Of a stretch of 64,000 nt of DNA, positions 48,710-59,600 are shown piece after piece. The DNA lies in the NCBI GenBank assembly GCA_036877525.1, contig JAZGTH010000019.1, forward strand, positions 8,536,001 through 8,600,000, in the 5' to 3' direction. The position numbers and the translations under genes are program-made. The number at the start of each line of letters is the position of its first letter. Within the stretch, counting starts at the first letter, position 1. Source of the stretch: Chromobotia macracanthus. Lineage: Eukaryota > Chordata > Actinopteri > Cypriniformes > Botiidae. The notes beneath the pieces were generated by a model, which saw nothing but the letters and a program-made list of their open reading frames with translations, ran no database searches and was not told the origin of the DNA.

Positions 48710-48938
48710 GTCCTTCAGCCTAGAGAACACCTTCAGAAACATCACATAACAGAGAAATCCTAGTAGAAAGAACCACCAGGACCTTCTCATCTGAATGTCA
48801 AAGAATATGAGTAAAACATAGTTTCATTTAGATGAAAGCAACGGTCCCAAAATATCTGAGCGCTAAATCCTGTGTTTTGAGTTACTCTGTGAACAGCATA
48901 TATCACACGAACACCAGTCCCCAGAACACACACTCACC

Positions 48939-48973
48939 GGACTCATGAAGGCCAGCACACTCTTCCTCCTGCT
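48939..48973 (-). other. possible 5' non-coding exon of sh2d3a
   Basis: Flanked by rc TTTCAGCAG and CCG|GTGAGTG. In the phase needed to join the next exon it meets a stop, so if used it is 5' UTR. A longer N-terminal isoform is not supported here. Confidence 0.35.
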
Positions 48974-49179
48974 GAAACAAAGCAGAAGAGATTCTTGAAT
49001 GACCTGCACACACACATTCACAGGGCTGACGTTACACCTGATGTTTTCCACTGTAAATTTAACTTCTACAGTGGTAACATTATCAGCAGAAATATTTTTA
49101 TAGCAGAAACAAAACCAAATGTTTAAGGTTTGTACGTGATAAAACAAGAATGCGACGGACAGATGTAAGTCTTGCTCCA

Positions 49180-49930
49180 GCCGGCCACGCCCTTCCCCCA
49201 GTGACGTCACAGCTGTTGGCAGCACGCGCTGAACCCGTCAGATGAGCACCTGGCGTGTCGGGGCGCGTTTAATCGCGTTTCCTTCCCGCTCATTGTGTCT
49301 GGACATCAGGGAATGTCCTGGGAGCGGTTGTCATGGAAACGGATGTGATGGGCCCTTCCTGACCCGCCGGACTCGAGGCCTGTTGTGTTACGCTGTGATG
49401 CTGTAAATAACTAATGTGTGTGTATGTATGTATAGGCCACGTAGCATAACAATACCAGTTATAGTTCTTGACCATCGCGATACCATTCAACTACCAAAAC
49501 AACTTGTGTAAGGCTACAGCTGTGGAGTTTAGATACAACTAACAACTTAAGCAGCATAAAGCAGCTGTTCTGTCTAACTTACAGTAGCGTGCAAACAGCA
49601 CAAATCTGAAGGTGTGTCACATATCAAAGTCTCACACGCCAGGACAATCATTAACAGCAGGAGCCTGAAGAACCAGGATCTTACCTGCACGATCCGAATA
49701 AACCTCACTGTCCGCGGAACAGTTTCTTCTGCTCTGGATGATACACGATCGCAGAGTCTTAAAGCACAAACACGCAGCACATCTGCACGGCGGCGAGTTG
49801 ACGCACGTCGGCTGGTTTTCGCGCTCCCGCGCACGGAGACGCGCATTCCTCACATTCCGCGCTCACCTGTCTGTGAAAACCCGCGACCCGCCCGGCCAGA
49901 CCCGCCGGAGGGAGACCCGTGAAGACCTGA
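49180..49930 (-). promoter_or_regulatory. CpG-rich upstream region of sh2d3a
   Basis: CpG-dense segments at 49180-49290 (CAGTGACGTCACAGC, GGCGTGTCGGGGCGCG) and 49740-49920 (CGGCGGCGAGTTGACG, CGCGACCCGCCCGGCC). These suggest one or two promoters, probably for sh2d3a on the minus strand. Start sites are not resolved. Confidence 0.4.
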
Positions 49931-51587
49931 TCCGGTTCAAGTGAAAAACTGCGACTGTTGCGATCATGAAAAGAGGAGGAAATAACTATCATCAGACCTA
50001 CATAATAACTTGACTAAAGGAATGGCTACTGTGGGTACTAACTCTAGTTCAGACAAAAAACTGTACAATCCAACTCCTACAAATTGTGTAAAGGTCGAAA
50101 AATGTTGAAAATCAGACTGGAGCTTAGAACGAATTAGAACATCTACAGGGGTTAAAATATTTCTTACTAGGTTCCTGTTTCTGTCTGACTGTTTTATCTA
50201 CACAGGTCATTGCGTCACATGCAGTCCACTCTGCATCACTTCAGTTTGATTTCCTGCATCAGTACAGCATCGTTGTGTTCTGAGTTGGGGGGGTTGGATT
50301 CAGAAAACACATTTTGGTTTAAATGTTGTGATGTGAGGGAGGAACCTGAGTTTGTGTTTGTGCAGGGGGTGAAGTCTCTGTGATTGTCACATTGAGACAG
50401 TCTAGACACAATGCTTTGACGAAAGAGTTTTGTGGAGGGTTTGACCAGATCAAGGGATGATGTCACAGAGCACTTCAGGGTTATTCTGCATGTGGTTACT
50501 GTACATTTTGTCTCTGAGGTGGAAACACAAAGGAAATTAAATCCTTTATTATATATTCTTCATACTACATACTACACTTTACTTTAGATTTAGGGGATAG
50601 TACAGTAAGTGTGTGTGTGTGTGTATACCTCTGTCTGTTTGTATTCTCTGTTGTTGTTTCTTTAATTAGATTATCATGATAGTTATATGATCTTTATCTT
50701 CTACTCCCATCAATTTGAGATCATCTTCTGTTACATACAGGATATCCTACACACATGCACAATTATTTGAAAAATGTTATTTGAAAAAGTTGTAAATGAA
50801 TTTAAGCACAGCAGAACACTGAAAGAGAGACACAGAGCTATTTCCCATCATGCACGTCTCTGTACCTCGAGGCGTAACACTGTCTTTCCAGTAAACTGGT
50901 GCACTGAGGCAGCCTGATCTGTCTCAACTACTGTGAAATAGGGTGATTGTTCATGGCTCAAACTTGCAGCTCAGAGTGCTTCATCAGTGCTGTCTACTAC
51001 ATACGTACAGAGAGAGATTGCATACATGTCAAAGCCAAACTCAGAAACAGAAGTTCAGCTTAGAAGATCAAAGCACATTTTGGTCTGTAAAGCATTCTTC
51101 AGTTACTTTATAATTTGATACATTTTTGGCATTGCATTGTAGGTTCCTCAGGGATGTTTAATTAGCTTTCAGGAGGACACAGTATACTTTGTCTCATAGT
51201 TTTTCCTCACAGATTATCCCATGCAAGTCTTGCCTGTCTTGTTAAACACTTCTTTAAATCTTCTATGTTGTTTCTGTTGTCCTTTTCACTTTCTTTGTTC
51301 TCTTTAAAGGTTTTTTATATTATATGAATTCTGTATCAGTTGTATACAAACTCTTTTCCAAATCTCCTTCTCTCTTAACTGCGCTGTTTCATTTCTAGCG
51401 GCTGTTGGTGGTGGAACGTGGGGCACTGTGCTTTGATTGGCTGCTTTATCAGCCTCTCTGAGCCAATCATGTTACAGGAGTGTTGAGCGTTTACTTGGGA
51501 TTGCAAGTCGAGACACATTCAGTCATTCTCAGAAAAACATCAGACTCTGTCAGAGTGTTTGAGGTGTTTGAGTTGCTTCGGTTAAAA

Positions 51588-51690
51588 AGGTATAGCATAC
51601 TGCTAGCAACTCCTAGGTTACTGGTTCAAATCCCAGGGAACACATGCTCATGAATGTATTGGATTAAAGAATCTGCTAGATACACAGATG
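51588..51690 (+). mobile_element. degenerate tRNA-derived SINE
   Basis: ACTGGTTCAAATCCCAGGG (B-box-like) is followed by ATGAATGTATTGGATTAAAG and ATCTGCTAGA, related to the SINE family but decayed. Confidence 0.5.
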
Positions 51691-51837
51691 GTTCAGTGCC
51701 TTGCAGTGGAGCTTATCCTTTGGTTCAGTGTGTTGTGGTCAAACAGAATTACTGTTTGCCAAGACACATTCAGTTTTAGGTTTGTTTATTCAATTGAAAA
51801 AAACTATTTAAAACAACTAAAACCAGTCCTGAAGCTT

Positions 51838-51874
51838 TAAACCAGGGCATGCTGATCATGCATGCCCTGGTTTA
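51838..51874. repeat. perfect 15-bp inverted repeat with 7-nt loop
   Basis: Arms TAAACCAGGGCATGC and GCATGCCCTGGTTTA match perfectly around the loop TGATCAT. Confidence 0.97.
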
Positions 51875-52943
51875 GTTCACCCTTTCATGTAGCCTCATAA
51901 TTACACCAGTAGGTGGCGATGAGACACTTGCACCTTTACATTTATAACTACAATCACTTACATCAACTGAAGCCTCAACCCACCAAAACAATCAGCCTGG
52001 CAGACTTAAATTCATGCTTATATGCCTTTAAAATCACTTAGTAACCCTTACAACATCTATTATAAAGTGAAGTATTAGAGATTTGCAAAATATTTTACCA
52101 GAAATACAGATATGTGCAGACAAAAAAGTCATTGCTAGTCAAAGTTGCTGTATTCTGTTAAAGTTATGTTATAGAAGATGTTTTGCAGGTGTCTGAAACT
52201 TGCCCTCATCTCTGTTAGCTGCAGAGAGTCATCAGTCACATGACATTTATGTCTCAGCTGATTGGCTTAGAAATATTTTCTGGAACAGAGTGCTCATAAG
52301 TTCAGATGGTCAAATAATCGTGAGGCAGTCTGTCTGTGTCTGTCAGTCTGTGTCAGTCAAATGTCTGTTTATATAAACAATCCTGATGGGTCATATATAC
52401 ATGACAGTTTTAAAATATTCAAGTCAGAAAGTGTTCAATGTGCTAAAATCTTACTGTAACAAATCAGTAATGTATAGAGATCTATAACAGTCAATCTGAT
52501 TTTCCGATAATATCTGAGTGTGCTATCTGAATGTATTTGAGAAATTATATGGATGATTTAAGAAGATTTGTTTAAATTTACCATGATCAAGCTGTTCTTT
52601 AAAATGAAAACTATGGTTTAAAGATCACATAAACAGAAAATTAAAATATTCCAGCCAGTGATGGTTCAAGAACGTATATGGTAAACGTGTGTGTGTGTTT
52701 CTGCTCTCATTCTGTTTATTGTACAGTCTGTTTGTGTGTGCATTTTCATGCAACAGTGCATTGCTGCTCTTTGACTGCACATGCTGTGGTTAGTAACGCA
52801 TTCATATTCTCTCTCTCACACACACATACACACAGCCCTGCACACACATTCACACTCATATAGAGAAACTGATCCAACCCCCCACACACACATCTGACAC
52901 TTGACTTGCAAAATTTGAGGTTTATTTTCTTTCATGTAATTGT

Positions 52944-52948
<5 letters not shown>

Positions 52949-53022
<74 letters not shown>
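52949..53022. repeat. (GT)n microsatellite
   Basis: About 37 uninterrupted GT dinucleotides upstream of the vav1 start. Followed by GAGGAAAGAGGAAGTTG, an ETS-like GGAA cluster. Confidence 0.97.
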
Positions 53023-53025
<3 letters not shown>

Positions 53026-53106
53026 AAAGAGGAAGTTGTGTGCAGTTGAAAGGCTTCCTCCTTCTGCAGACCTGCAGAGCAGCACTACTGAGAGAAGAAC
53101 GAAAGA

Positions 53107-53181
53107 ATGAGAGACGCAGCCATCAGAGAAGTACTGGACGTCCTGAAGAACCAGGAACACCTGAAGATCAAAGTGGCCTGA
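53107..53181 (+). CDS. 24-codon open frame upstream of vav1, possible uORF
   Basis: ATG to TGA encoding MRDAAIREVLDVLKNQEHLK plus a few residues, 450 bp before the vav1 ATG and downstream of a TCCTTCTGCAG acceptor-like site. It could be an upstream frame in a vav1 5' exon or chance. No family recognised. Confidence 0.2.
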   Translation: MRDAAIREVLDVLKNQEHLKIKVA

Positions 53182-53631
53182 GAGAGAGACTTCATTAATG
53201 AACAGACCACCATCAGCCGCTTGCTTATACGGTTCTGCATTGTCTACAGTGATTAGTTGAAGTACAGTTATTAGTTTTTAGTTGAACTAAGTTTAGTTCA
53301 GTTTAATCTGGTGAAATAATCCATTACATCATCTAGTTTTAGTTTTACTCTGAGTCCTAGTGTTTAATTTTTTATTTAAAGTTGATGGATTGAGTGGAGT
53401 GCTTTGAGTTGCGTTTAATTGGGTTAAATTTAGTTTCACTCAATGTTTGAATGATGTTTGAGTTGAACATTACAATTAATGTTCATTGATATTCATGTAT
53501 TAATATTTTGTGGAAAGTTATTTGGTTCAGTTTATGTTCAGTTGTTTTACATTGAGGTCATGGTTCAGTTCAGCTGATTTAAGGGCTGCACTAGTTTTCA
53601 GTTAATTTACGTCTGTCTGGTTGGTTTGGAG

Positions 53632-56600
53632 ATGGAATTGTGGCGACAATGTGCTGGTTGGTTAATTCAGTGTCGGGTCCTTCCTGACAATCACAGAGTG
53701 ACCTGGGACAGCACACAGGTGAGTGTGTGTTCAAAGCGTCTGTGTGTCAGATCTTTGGAAGTGTTTTCTGACCGTGTGTGTGTGCATGTCAGGTGTGTGA
53801 TCTGGCTCATGCACTCAGAGATGGAGTCTTACTCTGTCAGCTGCTAAATAATCTGCTGCCGCAGTCAGTCAATCTAAGACAGATTAACCTCCGACCTCAG
53901 ATGTCTCAGGTAAGAGATACAGAGTCTTATTATCGTTCTTATATAAAAACATTTGATGATCATCAGTACTGCTATTGACTGTAATGACAATTCAGTGTGA
54001 GTGAGTGTTTACTTAACCATATATTGTGGACAAATTTGTTCCCCAGCAAAACCTGACAAATCTGAGAAGAACCCACTTTTAAACATCTTTATCTGTACAA
54101 ACACAAAAAAATTGTAAAGTTTTCTGTTTCTGGATTTAAATGTGGGTTAGGGTTATGTTATAGTTTGTAACAAGCTGTGTATAAAAATAATAGAAGCCCT
54201 TGGAAAGTCCCCATATAGACAGATAAGTAAATGTGTATGTTGACAAACAGAACTCCCTGGTTGTGTTTAATAGTAACCTCTTATTTCACACACACGTTTC
54301 AGTGTGTTGTGTGCGTACAGTAATGATACTGGTTGCTTTACAGCAGTTGATTTATGAAGTCTTGCATTTCACTTCCCTGTTCTAACCTTAACTTCCTCTA
54401 ACATACATACACACACACAGAGCACAAGGCTGTGACTCAGGAAGTACTTAAACTAAAGATGTAGACGCTGTTTCTCCATTGAGGCGTGTACTTATCATTT
54501 TATGATAACTGTGTGTTCTGCCACATACTGTGTATATCATGCATTATTTAGTGTAAAGAAAGCTGTTGCTTTGATCTGTCAGTTTCTGACCTTTTGTTTG
54601 TGTGTTTGTGTCTGTGTTTTGTGTATCTGTCTGGCTGTGTGTGTGTAGTTCCTGTGTCTGAAGAACATCAGGACGTTCCTGTGCACATGTCAGGAGAAGT
54701 TTGGTCTGAAGAAAAGCGAGCTTTTTGAGGCCTTTGACCTGTTTGATGTGCGAGACTTTGCAAAGGTGAATAATTCTGAGAAATGATGTTTAATTTCTAC
54801 AGTGACTGTGATGATGTCACTGTGACGTCACCAATGAATGTTTGTGTGGTAGGTGATTGACACGCTGTCCATACTGTCTCACACACCAGTGGCCCTGCAG
54901 AGAGGTTTCCGGTAACATACACACAGAGACACACTTTCAGTTTAAGTCTGTTTGCTTTAATAAAGTGGATGGCAGTAAAGGCAAGACTTATTGCTTCAGA
55001 AGGTCATGTTGTGTTTGTTTTGAAGCTTATTTCCTGTGATTGTGTGGGGCAGTGTGAACAGTCTCCTGATGCATCTCACACTCTTTTGATTGTCCTCTGC
55101 AGGCCGTTTCCAGATGAAGCATGTGTTGGTGATGATGATATTTACACAGGCCTTTCAGACCAGATTGAGTGAGTTATGTTTGTATTTGTGTGTATGTCTG
55201 TGTAATGTATGTGTGTTTGTGCTGACTGTCACTCTATCTCTCAGTGATACAGTGGAGGAAGATGATGATCTCTATGACTGTGTGGAGGAAGATGAGAATG
55301 AAGGAGATGATGTTTATGAAGATCTGATGAGGACAGAGGAACCAGAAACAGTAAGAAACACACACACTCTCACAGTTTTGTGTAAGTTATACAAACTTCA
55401 TTCATTCATTAGTCCACAAACTATTTAGAGCTTGATTTGAGTCTGGTGCTCTGATCTTTGTGCCTGTTTCACTCTTTGCCCGTCTCACTCTCTGCTGTCT
55501 CTCTCTCACAGCAACCGAAAGCTGAAGTGGACAAGCGAAGTTGTTGTCTTGAGGAAATCAGGCAGACTGAAGAGAAATACACAAACACACTGGAATCAAT
55601 ACTTCAGGTGCACACACACTATTTCCTGAAAGTTACTTGAAATTAACATGTACCCTCTTAACACATCCTCCTCATACTACTGTGCACGATTTATCAATGC
55701 ACATTGTTCTGAAGAAGAAAAAATGTTTTGGTAATTTTTGTGTCTCAAACACCATTTTATATTGACTATCTAGTATAAATAGAATGTCAAGAAGTGGGTG
55801 ATGAACACACACACACACACTGACACACACACACACACTGACACACTCACACACACACACTGACACACACACTCACACACCCACTGACACACACACACTG
55901 ACACACACACACAGACACACTGACACACACACTGACACAGACACTTACACACACACACTGACACACACATACACACACTGACACAGACACTCACACACAC
56001 ACACACACAGACACTCACTCACACACACACACACTGACACAGACACTCACACACACACACTGACACAGACACTCACTCACACACACACACACTGACACAG
56101 ACACTCACACACACAAACACACACACTGACACAGACACTCACACACACACACACACTGACACTCACACACACACACACACACACACACACTGACACAGAC
56201 ACTCACACACACGACACACACACACTCACACACACATACACACACACACACACTGACACAGACACTCACACACACACACACACACACTGACAAAGACACT
56301 CACACAGGGTTCTGGATTCTATTTTTTAATGTGTTAGTCTTTTCTAGTAAACCTGTGCTTCAACAGTCTAGTGTGTTAACCATTAATCTACCACATCTCA
56401 TCTACCAGCTTTCACGTCTGTGTTTTTTTAACTGTGTGTCCTGCACCACTGTTGAAACACGCATGGTGAAAAGTATAACCTCTGTGTTATACATGTTTGA
56501 ACTGAACCCAAAACCACTAGAACTTGTACAAGTGTATTAAATGATTCTCTCACAGATGATTCTGATAAAAAGGAACATGTAGGTCACAGAAGTGCCTAAA

Positions 56601-59600
56601 CTGAAACTGTATGTGCAGCCAGGGTCTGTGACCACAAACCAGAAACAGAGACGGCTGATACACAGTAATGCTCAGATGAAACAACTCAGATGAACACTCT
56701 GTAGTGCTAAAAAACTCAGAGAACTGATTCAACTGATTCTGTTCAAAAACAAAAAAAAATAATTCTGTTATGTTGAAAAATTAACATTAACTGATTTGGT
56801 GATGTTGAAAAACTCAGATTAACTGATTCTGTGGAGTCAGACACAGAATCAAGGGGTCAGTGCAGAGATAATAATTAATATATTTGTGATTAATTTGTAT
56901 CTCGTGTATTTGTGTTTCATTTTAGCATTTTCTGAAACCCCTGCAGCCCTTTTTACAGCAGTCTGATGTGGAGACCATCTTCATTAATATTCAGGTGAGT
57001 TATCTGTCCATCCAGGACATTTTCTTATTATTTCACTGATTTGATATACACTCATTTATCAGTTCATCCATGAGTGTATTTATTTTGTCACAATATAGGA
57101 TCTAGCAAAGACACATCAGTCTCTTTTTCATGAGATTCAGGAATCTCTTCTGCATTTGGGAGCAGAAAATCTTTATCAGATCTTCATTGACTATAAGGAG
57201 AGGTACCTGACACATCTGGTATTCTGTGCTGTTAATAAACTTAATCTCTTTTAAATCAAGACAGTATTACTGTTTCACTGTATTTGTAAGAACGTTTTGA
57301 ATGTTTAACTATTTGCTTACATCCTTTTTTGTAAGCAAATCACAAAAGTATCACAAAACATGTTTGTGTGTGTGTGTGTGTGTGTGTGCTATAGATTGTT
57401 GCTGTATGGTCGTTACTGTAGTCAGGTGGAAGCTGCTACCAAACACCTGGACAAAATCTCCAGTACAAGAGAAGATGTCAAAATGAAACTAGAGGTTACA
57501 GACACACAGACACACTTCTCTCTAACTGTGTGTGTTGTCAGGAGTGCTTTATGAGAGTACACGCACACTTCTCTCTAACTGTGTGTGTTGTCAGGAGTGC
57601 TTTATGAGAGTACACGAACACTTCTCTCTAACTGTGTGTGTTGTCAGGAGTGCTTTATGAGAGTACACGCACACTTCTCTCTAACTGTGTGTGTTGTCAG
57701 GAGTGCTTTATGAGAGTACACGCACACTTCTCTCTAACTGTGTGTGTTGTCAGGAGTGCTTTATGAGAGTACAAACACTTTTCTTTAACTGTGTTTGTCA
57801 GGAGTGCTTTATGAGAGTACACACACACTTCTCTCTAACTGTGTGTGTTGTCAGGAGTGCTTTATGAGAGTACACGCACACTTCTCTCTAACTGTGTGTG
57901 TGTGTTGTCAGGAGTGCTTTATGAGAGTACACACACACTTCTCTCTAACTGTGTGTGTGTTTGTCAGGAGTGCTTTATGAGAGTACACACACACTTCTCT
58001 CTAACTGTGTGTGTTGTCAGGAGTGCTTTATGAGAGTACACGCACACTTCTCTCTAACTGTGTGTGTGTGTGTGTGTTGTCAGGAGTGCTTTATGAGAGT
58101 ACACACACACTTCTCTCTAACTGTGTGTGTGTTGTCAGGAGTGCTTTATGAGAGTACACGCACACTTCTCTCTAACTGTGTGTGTGTGTGTTGTCAGGAG
58201 TGCTTTATGAGAGTACACACACTTCTCTCTAACTGTGTGTGTGTTGTCAGGAGTGCTTTATGAGAGTACACACACACTTCTCTCTAACTGTGTGTGTGTG
58301 TGTGTTGTCAGGAGTGCTTTATGAGAGTACACACACTTCTCTCTAACTGTGTGTGTGTGTTGTCAGGAGTGCTTTATGAGAGTACACACACTTCTCTCTA
58401 ACTGTGTGTGTGTGTGTTGTCAGGAGTGTTCTATGAGAGCAAACAGTGGCAGGTTTTCTCTTAGAGATCTTCTGATGGTGCCAATGCAGAGAGTTCTGAA
58501 ATATCATCTACTACTACAGGTAACACACACACACTGTTTGTTTCACTATGTTAGGTCATTCCATAGACTTCCATTAATTTTATCACTCAACCCTAAACCT
58601 AACCCTCACACAAACATGTGATTTGGATGATTTATGGGCATTTTTATTTAGTGAGGAGCAGTGAAATGTCTCACAAGTTGGTTGTCATGATATTTCACTG
58701 TTAGTGAGGAGATTTTGATTCACTTTGATTTTAATTCCTTTTGTTATTTTAGCAAGTGAATAAACATTGTTGCTTTTAAAACATCATTCCTAATAAAAAG
58801 TAACTCATAAAGTTACAGTGTATCTGTTAATGAAAAGTAATTTGCTGGATGCCTCTGCATGACTGTATGTGGGTAAAACAGGCAGCCAGTGAAGCTGATA
58901 AATTCTGACAAATTCATTAAAGTAAATCTATAATGCAGATGGATGTCAGCAAAGGTGATGGCGCTGTAGAAATAATTCACTGTTTGAGTTTATATAGATT
59001 TTTCATTGTTGATTCAGGAGCTTGTGAAGCACACAACGGAAGAACAAGAGAAAGAAAATTTACGTAATGCACTAGATGCCATGAGGGTGAGTGTGTGTGA
59101 GAGTGAGTGTGTGTGTGTGACTGTGTGTGTGTGTGAGAGTGAATGTGTGTGTGACTGTGTATGGGTGTGTGTGTGTAGATACGGGTTTTTCTTTGATAAG
59201 GCTCTGTGTGTGTGTGTGTGTGTGTGTGATGGGCTATAAATGTTACATGTGTGTCTGGATTTCTTTTCAACAAATAAAAAGTGTGATTCTAAAAGTAAAA
59301 CAGAAATAACAAATCTTCAGTGAACACTTAATTTGTTCTACGTTTCATATATTTGTAATTTTCAGAGTGGCATGTCTTTGTATTTTATAATGTGTGTTTG
59401 TGTGTGTGCATGTGTCTGTGTTTGTAGGACCTAGCGCAGTGTGTGAACGAGGTAAAAAGGGACAATGAAATCATTCGTCAAATCACGACATTTCAACTGT
59501 GCATCGAAAACATGGTAAAAAGTGTTTGAATCTGTCTGAGACTTTCAGAGATGAAGATTCCTTTAAACTTTAAAGTGCGTACATATTCTTGCATTTTATT

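Larger units (their letters stand above)
49931..53100. other. intergenic between sh2d3a and vav1
   Basis: No coding exon recognised. Contains a degenerate SINE (51588-51690), a perfect hairpin (51838-51874), CCAAT-type motifs near 51435 and 51464 (GATTGGCTG, GAGCCAATCA) and (GT)n tracts. The CCAAT pair is a possible promoter, which is inference. Confidence 0.4.

Noticed and set aside
48719..48790. Apparent N-terminal membrane segment (RRSWWFFLLGFLCYVMFLKV) on sh2d3a
   Set aside because: This is the translated pyrimidine-rich end of the intron. An acceptor TTCTCTAG lies just before the conserved exon, and NSP proteins are cytoplasmic.
55770..56299. Cysteine/valine-rich minus frames (VCVCVS repeats)
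   Set aside because: They are translations of the CA-rich microsatellite inside a vav1 intron.
57795..58263. Open frames with repeated QECFMRVHTHFSLTVCV as an independent repeat protein
   Set aside because: They come from the intronic minisatellite derived from the vav1 exon border; there is no independent start or domain. Kept only as a splice-site finding.
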